A DNA stretch of 64,000 nt from Archangium sp. Its GTDB lineage: Bacteria; Myxococcota; Myxococcia; Myxococcales; Myxococcaceae. The stretch spans positions 186,001 through 250,000 of the forward strand of contig JAUXRX010000005.1 in assembly GCA_030681645.1 (NCBI GenBank), given 5' to 3'. Shown piece by piece: positions 1-7,500 of this stretch. Under the pieces are notes generated by a model. It was not told the origin of the DNA. It was given only the letters and a program-made list of their open reading frames with translations, and did no database searches. Made by a program: the position numbers and the translations under genes. Each line of letters begins with the position of its first letter. Within the stretch, counting starts at the first letter, position 1.

Positions 1-1
1 G

Positions 2-121
2 TCACTGGTTTCTTTCGGCCTCTTCCTCTCTGGTTTCTGGTTGGCGCTCTTTGACCGCCACGGACAGACGCTCCATGACAAGCTCACGCGGACGTTCGTG
101 GTGAAGCTCCAGGACGCCTGA
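2..121 (+). CDS. RDD family membrane protein, C-terminal fragment
   Basis: The last 39 codons of a gene that begins before the window. The translated tail has a hydrophobic stretch (SFGLFLSGFWLALF) followed by DRHGQTLHDKLTRTFVV, which matches the end of RDD-domain membrane proteins, where a transmembrane helix is followed by an R-x-TLHDK-type motif. RDD proteins are small polytopic membrane proteins, mostly of unknown function; some have been linked to ion transport. It ends three bases before the next start codon, so the two genes are very probably cotranscribed. The rest of the protein cannot be judged. Confidence 0.7.
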   Translation, partial: SLVSFGLFLSGFWLALFDRHGQTLHDKLTRTFVVKLQDA

Positions 122-124
122 CGA

Positions 125-3070
125 ATGCCTCAGCGGCTCGCACAACACCTGATTGCCCGGGGGCTCCTCCCCGCGCGCGTCGTGGACGAGGCGCTGCGTC
201 GGCTCGGCCGAGAAGGAGGCACGCTCGATACCGTCCTCCTCGAGATGGGCGCGGTGTCCGAGGCCGGCATCCTCCAGGCCATCTCCGACGTCAGCGGGGT
301 GCGCCTGGTGAACCTGGCCGACTTCGAGCCGAACACCGAAGCGGGCCCGCTGATGCCCTTCAAGATGGCGCGGCAGCTCAACGTGGTGCCGCTCTCGGTC
401 GACGGCACCTCGCTGCACCTGGCCTGCGCCTACCCGCTGCAGCAGCCCCAGCTCAAAGACGTGGGCTTCCTGCTGGGCCGCAAGCTCGAGCTCTGGGTGG
501 CGCTCGAGTGCCGGGTGCGCGACTGGCAGCAGACGCTCTACGGCCAGAAGGTCGAGCACCGCTACGGCAAGCTCCTCTTCCAGCTCGACCCGACGCGGCC
601 GAAGCCGAAAGAAGAGGCCATGCTGCCGGGCGGTGACACCGAGTCACTGAGCTCCGACGTGCTGGAGCGCCTCGCCAAGGGCATCGTGGAAGAGCCGGTG
701 CTGCTCGACCGCCCCAAGAAGAAAGAAGGGGTGCGCCGGCCGATGATCGAGGTCCTCGACGAGCCCGACGGCGAAGCCGGCGCGCTGGCCCTGGGCGACG
801 AAGAAGATCCGCGCACCTCGGTGCTCGACCCCACCGCGTATTCACGCTTCGCCCGCGCCGAGCACGGGCAGCTCGACCAGGTCAGCTCGCCCGGCGTGCC
901 CCTCGAGGAACATCACTCGACGCGGGTGATGGACATCAGCGGCTACAAGAACTTCGCGAAGGAGATCTCGAACACGCCCAGCGGCGAGTTCGCCAACCCC
1001 GCGCCTTCCGCCCCGCCGCCCCCGCCGCCGCGCATCTCGTTCCCCGGTGGCGTGCTGCCGCCGCGCCGCAGCTCGAGCGACGCGGTGCCGGTGCGCAAGG
1101 CCGAGCCGGTCGCCTTCGTTCAGCCCGCCTCGGCGCCGCGGCCCAGCAGCGAGAAGGTCCGCCCCGCCGAGCGCAAGGCCGTCGCCCCGCCGCCCAGGCC
1201 CGTGCGCCCCCCCGACGCCGCGCGAGATGAACGGCTGGAGCCGCCGGTCGACCTTCCGCCGCCCGCGAAGGCGCCTCCGCCCCCGCGCGCGCCGGCGAAG
1301 CCGGTGCGGCCGCCCGTCGACGAGATGGACTTCTCCGAGGTGAACGAGGTCATCTCGTCGCCCGGGGAAGCGCCGGTGGTGCCGCCCGAGCCGCCCACGC
1401 CGCCCGACTTCACCCGGCAGGTGCACTCCCCGGCGCCCGTGCCGATGATCACCCAGGCGCCCGCGCAGCTGCTCAACGTGGTGCCGGAAGAGCCGCCGCC
1501 GGCCGAGCTTCCCCCGCAGCCGGTGGAGACGTGGCAGGCGCCGGTGGAAGCGCAGCACGTCACCCAGCCGCCCAACGCCGTCGACTACTCGCAGGTGCAG
1601 GGCATTCTCCCCTCGCCCCCCGGCCTGGTGGCGTCGTCGGCGACCGAGTGGAGCCTCGCCCAGGCCCGGGTGGCGCTGCGCGAGGCGGTGAACGATCGCG
1701 AGCACCTCATGCACGTGGTGCTCGAGTACGCGCGGCGCACCTTCGAGTTCATCGGCTCGTTCGCGGTGATGAAGGGCGCGGCGGTGGGCTGGGACGCCCG
1801 CGGCGACGGCGACGTCACGGCGATCCGCCAGCTCGCCATTCCGCTCGACGCGGCCAGCGTGTTCCGCACCGTGGCGCTCACCCGCGGCAGCTACGTGGGC
1901 CCGCTGCCGCCCGACGCGCTCTCGCAGCACTACCTGGCGCTGCTGGGCCGAATGCCCCGCACCGTCTTCGTCTGGCCGGTCGAGGTGCAGTCGCGGCTGG
2001 TGGCGATGCTCTACGGCGACTGCGGCGCGCGGCCCATCTCCCAGCGCCGCCTCGCCGACTTCATCCTCTTCTGCCAGGACCTGCCCTCGGCGTTCCACGA
2101 GCTGATCCTCTTCCGCAAGCAGAACCCGCGCATGCCGCAGCAGTTCGCCTCGTCGTCGGGGATCATTCCCGACCCCGGCTACGCGCAGGACGGGGCGCCG
2201 GCCCACGCGCCCGCCGACGACGACTGGTTCCAGGGTCTCATCACCCTGCTCACCGGGCCCGATCCGTCGGAGCGCTCGATGGCGATGATGGAGCTGATGA
2301 AGCACCCCGACGTCTCGGCGCAGGCGTTGGCGCAGGCGTTCCCGGGGCCCACCGGCTGGTCGCGCCTGCCGGTAGTGGAGCTGCCCGAGCCCGATGAGCT
2401 GGGGCCCATTCCGGGCGCGCTGGCGCGGCTGGGCCAGGCGGGCGCCTCTGCGGTCGCGCCCCTGCTCGATCACCCCGACAGCGACACGCGCTACCTCGCC
2501 CTGCTCACCGCGGGCAGCCTGCGCTACCCCGACGTGGTCGACGGCGTGCTGCGCGGGCTGTTCGACTACGAGCCCGACATCTCGTCGGCGGCGCGCGCGG
2601 CGGCGGCGGCGCTGCGGCTGCTGCCCCACTTCCAGTCGCGGCTCCCGGCGCTGCGGCAGGAGCTGGCCTCGTCCGATGCGCTGCGCCGGAGCCTGGCCTC
2701 ACGCGCGCTGGGCGTGCTGCACGACCGCGCCTCGGTCGAGGGGCTGATCAACCTCACCGGCAGCGAAGACGATCTCTGCTCGCAGTCGGCGGCCGACGCA
2801 CTCAAGGAAATCACCCGCGCGGGCTTCGGCACCAACCCCTCGGCGTGGACCGCGTGGTGGGCGCGCGCGAGGGAGCTGCGGCGCATCGAGTGGCTGGTGG
2901 AAGCGCTCGAAGCGGAAGACTTCGACCTGCGGCTCTCGGCCATCGAAGAGCTGTCCCGCACCTTCGGCGACAACTTCGGCTTCTTCGCCGACGGCCCCGA
3001 GGCAGAGCGCGCCGGCGCGGTGGCGCGGTGGAAGGCCGTCGTGTCGTCCCGGGCCGATCTCGATCTCTGA
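125..3070 (+). CDS. MshEN-domain protein with GAF-like and HEAT-repeat regions
   Basis: A 981-residue soluble protein. Residues 1-150 resemble the N-terminal domain of type II secretion/type IV pilus ATPases (MshEN/GspE-N: LAQHLIARGLLPARVVDEALR, then the ILQAISDVSGVRLVNL pattern), a fold that in some relatives binds c-di-GMP. The ATPase core is absent: no Walker A is visible. Residues about 290-500 are Pro/Ala-rich and probably disordered; 504-664 look like a GAF-type sensory domain; about 760-950 contain HEAT-like helical repeats with Ala/Leu spacing. Myxobacteria carry many such GspE-N-only proteins, probably adaptors or c-di-GMP-responsive regulators. The start lies three bases after the preceding RDD gene. 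Domain limits are by eye and function is inferred. Confidence 0.75.
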   Translation: MPQRLAQHLIARGLLPARVVDEALRRLGREGGTLDTVLLEMGAVSEAGILQAISDVSGVRLVNLADFEPNTEAGPLMPFKMARQLNVVPLSVDGTSLHLACAYPLQQPQLKDVGFLLGRKLELWVALECRVRDWQQTLYGQKVEHRYGKLLFQLDPTRPKPKEEAMLPGGDTESLSSDVLERLAKGIVEEPVLLDRPKKKEGVRRPMIEVLDEPDGEAGALALGDEEDPRTSVLDPTAYSRFARAEHGQLDQVSSPGVPLEEHHSTRVMDISGYKNFAKEISNTPSGEFANPAPSAPPPPPPRISFPGGVLPPRRSSSDAVPVRKAEPVAFVQPASAPRPSSEKVRPAERKAVAPPPRPVRPPDAARDERLEPPVDLPPPAKAPPPPRAPAKPVRPPVDEMDFSEVNEVISSPGEAPVVPPEPPTPPDFTRQVHSPAPVPMITQAPAQLLNVVPEEPPPAELPPQPVETWQAPVEAQHVTQPPNAVDYSQVQGILPSPPGLVASSATEWSLAQARVALREAVNDREHLMHVVLEYARRTFEFIGSFAVMKGAAVGWDARGDGDVTAIRQLAIPLDAASVFRTVALTRGSYVGPLPPDALSQHYLALLGRMPRTVFVWPVEVQSRLVAMLYGDCGARPISQRRLADFILFCQDLPSAFHELILFRKQNPRMPQQFASSSGIIPDPGYAQDGAPAHAPADDDWFQGLITLLTGPDPSERSMAMMELMKHPDVSAQALAQAFPGPTGWSRLPVVELPEPDELGPIPGALARLGQAGASAVAPLLDHPDSDTRYLALLTAGSLRYPDVVDGVLRGLFDYEPDISSAARAAAAALRLLPHFQSRLPALRQELASSDALRRSLASRALGVLHDRASVEGLINLTGSEDDLCSQSAADALKEITRAGFGTNPSAWTAWWARARELRRIEWLVEALEAEDFDLRLSAIEELSRTFGDNFGFFADGPEAERAGAVARWKAVVSSRADLDL

Positions 3071-3071
3071 G

Positions 3072-4487
3072 TCAGGGTGTGAAGCTGACGATCGAGAACC
3101 CCCCGAACGAGTTGTACGAGGTGCCTGGCGTGAGGTACCCGACGACGAGCTTCTGCTGGAAGGGGTCGAAGCGGGTGGCGACCACCCGCGCCACGGGGGC
3201 GGTGAAGTGCACCTGCCCCCGCACCACGCGCGCGGCCACGTCGATGCGCTGCACGTCACAGCCGGAAGAGCAGGCGGCGCTGGAGTACGAGCCCGTGCCC
3301 GTGTCCACGATGCCGTAGATGGTGCCGCTCGGCCCCTCGGTCATGGTGAGGAAGCGCTTGTTGTTGGGCAACGTGCCGAGCTGGCCGTTCTGTTCGAAGC
3401 AGCCGGTGCTGTAACCCGTCGTCGGAACGCAGGTGGGCAGGTAGATGCGCAGCATCAACCCCTCGTCGGTGATGAGGTGCTGCGCGGGCGTCTGGTCGAA
3501 GGCAAACGACGTCGTGACCGAGAAGTCGCCATGGTACGGCGACTCACCCATGAACCTCACGCCGCCGTCGGCCGGCGTCATCGTCCGGTAGAGGTGGAAG
3601 TCGGAGGGGCTCGAGTCGACCGTGACCGTCACGAAGTCGTCCGTGCCGGGCACTCGCCGCATGGGAATGCCGTTGTAGGTGTACTGCTCTGGCCCGTGGC
3701 GCAGCAGCGCGCCGGTGTTCATGTCGAACACCGAGAAGATGCGATCCCAGTCGTTCGCCGGGCCACAGACGAAGCGCGCGCCGCTCACCACGACGGCCGA
3801 CGCGCACGACTCGATGAGGTTCGCCGAGCGCAGCGGCGTGAGGTTGAGATCGTAGATGGTGAGGATGGCGCGATCGGCGATGCCCAGGAGGGTGCCGTCG
3901 AACGCCGCGGCGGTGATCTCCCGCGGGCTCACCACGCGGTGGAGTTCGGTGCCCTGCGTGTCGAGGACCTGCACCACCGTGCTGCGCACCACGATCAGGC
4001 CACCAGAGATGGGGAAGAGATCGACCAGCGTGTCCGTGCCCGCGTAGAGCACCACGCCGCCGTCGACACTGTTGACGAAGCCACCACCGGCACCGCCGCC
4101 GCTGCTGCCGCCGCTGCCGCCACCGCTCCCGCCACCGCTGCCGCTGCCGCCACCGCTGCCACCGCCCGTGGCCGCGCAGCCCTGGCAGACCGAGCTGGTG
4201 CACCCTCGTGAGCCCAGGCTGCCGTTGGGGCAGGAGCATGCGACCACTTCACCGGGAACGCAGCTGGTGGTCGGGCACTGGCACGCGGCGAAGGTGCCGG
4301 CCGCGGTGCAGGTCTGAACACCCGGCAACTGCTGGCCGAGGCAGGGACACGACTCCACCCGGCCCGGGACGCAGCGCGCCTGGCTCCCGCTGTCCGGGGT
4401 GAGCTCGTAGACCGGCTCGAACCGCCCGCACCCACTCGCCACCACCGCCGCCGCCACCCAGGTCCACCACGCCGTTCGAGCGTTCAT
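3072..4487 (-). CDS. Secreted Cys-rich lipoprotein, beta-propeller-like
   Basis: A 471-residue predicted lipoprotein. I chose the internal ATG at 4487 because it begins a good lipoprotein signal (MNARTAWWTWVAAAVVASGC, lipobox ASGC). After the lipidation Cys come two Cys-rich modules (CVPGRVESCPCLGQQ and CVPGEVVACSCPNG types), then a Gly/Ser linker at about residues 106-134, then a roughly 330-residue C-terminal part with repeated beta-strand/DG turns suggestive of a propeller. Such lipoproteins with Cys modules and Gly-Ser linkers abound in Myxococcota and sit on the outer membrane or cell surface. No enzymatic motif is seen. It follows the giant membrane protein gene by 48 bases on the same strand; its stop nearly abuts the convergent gene ending at 3070. 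Confidence 0.7.
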   Translation of the reverse strand: MNARTAWWTWVAAAVVASGCGRFEPVYELTPDSGSQARCVPGRVESCPCLGQQLPGVQTCTAAGTFAACQCPTTSCVPGEVVACSCPNGSLGSRGCTSSVCQGCAATGGGSGGGSGSGGGSGGGSGGSSGGGAGGGFVNSVDGGVVLYAGTDTLVDLFPISGGLIVVRSTVVQVLDTQGTELHRVVSPREITAAAFDGTLLGIADRAILTIYDLNLTPLRSANLIESCASAVVVSGARFVCGPANDWDRIFSVFDMNTGALLRHGPEQYTYNGIPMRRVPGTDDFVTVTVDSSPSDFHLYRTMTPADGGVRFMGESPYHGDFSVTTSFAFDQTPAQHLITDEGLMLRIYLPTCVPTTGYSTGCFEQNGQLGTLPNNKRFLTMTEGPSGTIYGIVDTGTGSYSSAACSSGCDVQRIDVAARVVRGQVHFTAPVARVVATRFDPFQQKLVVGYLTPGTSYNSFGGFSIVSFTP

Positions 4488-4535
4488 GCCCGGCACGGTG
4501 GCACAGGGAACGGGTCGCGTCATCACGTGCGCTCG

Positions 4536-7500
4536 TCACGCCTCCCAGCTGGCCATCACGCGCTGCATCGCCGCGAAGCGCTCCTGCAGCTCTTCGCGCC
4601 GGGTGGTGATCATCACCATCACCACAACCACCCCGAGCCCCAGCAGCGAGAGGAACACCGCGCCCAGCCGCGGCTCCGCGAGCCCGCTGCGCACCAGGGT
4701 GGCCAGCACCGTCGTCACCACCACGCCGCTGCCCAGCACCACGTAGCTGCGAATGCGCCACATCGAGCCCAGCGCCACGCCGGCCAGGCACACCACCACG
4801 CAGAGGATGAGCGCCGGCATCGAGGTCACCGTGAGCGGCCTCCACGCCACCGCCACGTACATGAGGCCCATGCCCCAGGCGCGCAGCTTCACGATCGCCC
4901 CTGCGCTCAGCTCGGTGGTGAAGACCCGCGCCAGCACCAGCAGCGTCAGCCCCAGGGGAATGAGCAGCAGCTGCAGTTGATCGAAGCCGCTGCCGAGGGC
5001 CGCGACCCCCACCGCCGCGTTGAGCGCGAGCGCCGAGATGAGCGAGCCGCTGCGGCGGCTGCCCGACTGCGCCATCCACGCCGCGAGCGCCGACACGCCC
5101 AGCAACCAGGTCGCGCCCACGCTCCAGAGACCCCACGGCACCAGCACCGCGCCGAGCACCGGCCACCCCAGCGTGCCCAGCCGCAGCGCCCGCGCCGAGT
5201 CGCCGCGGCCTTCCCTCGCGAGGAACTGCGCCAGGCCGGTGAAGACCGCCGACGCGCCCAGCAGCACCCACGCGTCGGTGAGGTTGGGCACCGCGCCCAG
5301 GCCCAGCACCCGCGCCGCGAGCGCGCCGGCCACCACCGCGCCCTGCCCCAGCCACGCGCTCACCGCCTCGTCCTCGGCCACCACCCGGCGCCACGCGATG
5401 AAGGCCAGCACGCCCGCCACCGCGACCGACAGCACCGCCTCGCGCGGTTGGGCCGAGCCGAGCAGGAAGGTGCCCAGCAGCAGCTCCACCAGCGCCACCG
5501 AGCCGAAGGCCAGCACCGAGGCCTTCCCGCCGCGCAGCTGCCGCAGCAGCGCCAGCGACACGCTCGCCGCCGCCCACCAGGGGAAGATGAGCACCTTCGG
5601 CGCGCCGGTGGAGAGCACCACCCCGACGAAGCCCATCACCACGTGCAGCGCCACGCCGGTGGCCGCCCACGCCCAGCCCTCGGCCTTCGGGTCGCCGCGC
5701 AACAGGAGCCAGCTCGTCGCCGCGCCGACGCTCCACGCGAGCGGCATGAGCGCAGACTCGAGGTGCGGGCCCGCGAGGCCCATGCCCAGCAGCGCGAGCA
5801 TCCACGACGCGTGACGCCACACGCTCGAGACGTCCCTCGACTCCGCGCGGGACAGGCGCAGCTTCGTGAAGCTCGAGCCCGCATGCGCGAGGCCCAGCGC
5901 CGCGGCGCCCACGAGGGGCACGGAGACACTCGAGGGCAGCAGCACCGCCGCCGACAGCGAGGCGAAGGCGAGGCCTGCGGCGGCTTCACCGCGGCGGGGC
6001 GTGACCACGAGCAGCGGCGCCAGCCAGAGGGCCTCGGTGTGGCCGTGCACCAGCAACAGCGCGCCGAGGGCGAGCGCGCCCTGGAAGAGCGACCCGGCCA
6101 GCGGGCCATCGCCCTCCCGGCCCAGCCAGCGCCAGAGCGACGCGGCCGGCGCGGCCACCTTCGACGAGCGCAGCGCGATCGCCCCGAGCGCCGCCACCAT
6201 CGCCACCGGGAACAACTGCGGCGCGAGCACCGGCGCGCCGTGCAGGACAGTCGCCGAGAGGTCGAGGCCCGCCCCGAAGATCGCGACCAGGATCAACCCG
6301 GGCACGCCCAGCAGCACCGCCGCCGCGCCGATGGTGACGGGCACCATCCACTGCGGCGCGAGCATCGCCACCGTGCCCCCCAGCGCCAGGCAGGCCACCG
6401 CGGTCAGCGCGCGCCGCCGGATCGCCGTGGTCGCGCGCACCGCCCCAAGGAGGGCGAGCGTGGTGAGCCCCAGCGCGGGAGCGAGGAGCGAGGTGGAGCC
6501 CGGGGCCGTCGCCGCCAGCATCGCCGCGCCCCCGATGGCGAGCAGCAGCGCCACCGGCTCGACGTACTGCAGCGACCGCACGCCCAGCGCGCGCTTGAGG
6601 TGTGCCTGCGCGTGGTGCGCGGCAGCCCCGAGCGCGACGAGCACGCCGATGACGGGCGCGCGGAGCGGCTCGAAGGGCGCGGCGATCGCCACCGCGACCG
6701 CGAGGCGCAGCGCCGGCAACGTGCCGCCCATCAAGAGCAGCGCCGCGGACCAGGCCACCGCGTGCGAAGGCTCGAGGGCCACGGACAGTCCCGCCACCAC
6801 CGCCGAGGCGACGAAGAGGGTGAGTTCCTCGACGGCGCGACGGTCCTTCGAGGCGACCGGCAGCGCGAACAGCTGCCGCACCGCTTCCAGCTGGAGCAGG
6901 CGCCCCGCGGCGAAGGCGAACAGCGGCGCGCACCACCACGGCCCCGCACCGGCGGCGAAGGCGACGCCGAGCGCCAGCAGCTCGGCGCGCCGCGTGGCCC
7001 GGGCCCACACCAGGGGCAACAGCACCGCCGCGATGGTGAGGGGGAGGCTCCGGCCACCCACCACCAGCGCCGGCAGCAGCAACGCCACCGAGGTGAGGCT
7101 CGCGGCCCAGGTGAGCGGCGCGCGGTTGAGCAGGTTGTGCCAGGCCCAGTCGTTCTCCTCGACCAGCGCGAGGACGGCGCTCACCACCGCGAGCGCGAGC
7201 AACGCGAAGGGCACCGAGCCCCACGCCACGGCGAACAGCAGCGCCGCGAGCGGAACGGTGAGCCACGCCACCAGCGCCGGCGTGGCGAGCAGCACCACCA
7301 GCGCGACGGGCGCCAGCCAGGCCGACGGCACCTGCGGCACCAACGTCAACGAAGCGAGCAGTGCCGACGCGGCGAGCAGCGCGCCCTGCCAGGTGCGCCC
7401 GCGCCGCACCGCGTGAATCGACGCGCCCAGCGCCAGCGCGCCGCAGCACCCCAGCGCCACGCCGGTGCTCCAGCCCGGCCAGAGCCCGAGGTGCGGCGCG

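Noticed and set aside
842..2629. A 595-codon minus-strand frame opposite the MshEN protein
   Set aside because: Arg/His/Gly-rich composition of an antisense shadow; the plus-strand gene has clear domains.
4085..4170. (GCCGCCACC)n-like tract in the lipoprotein gene as a regulatory repeat
   Set aside because: It simply encodes a Gly/Ser linker.
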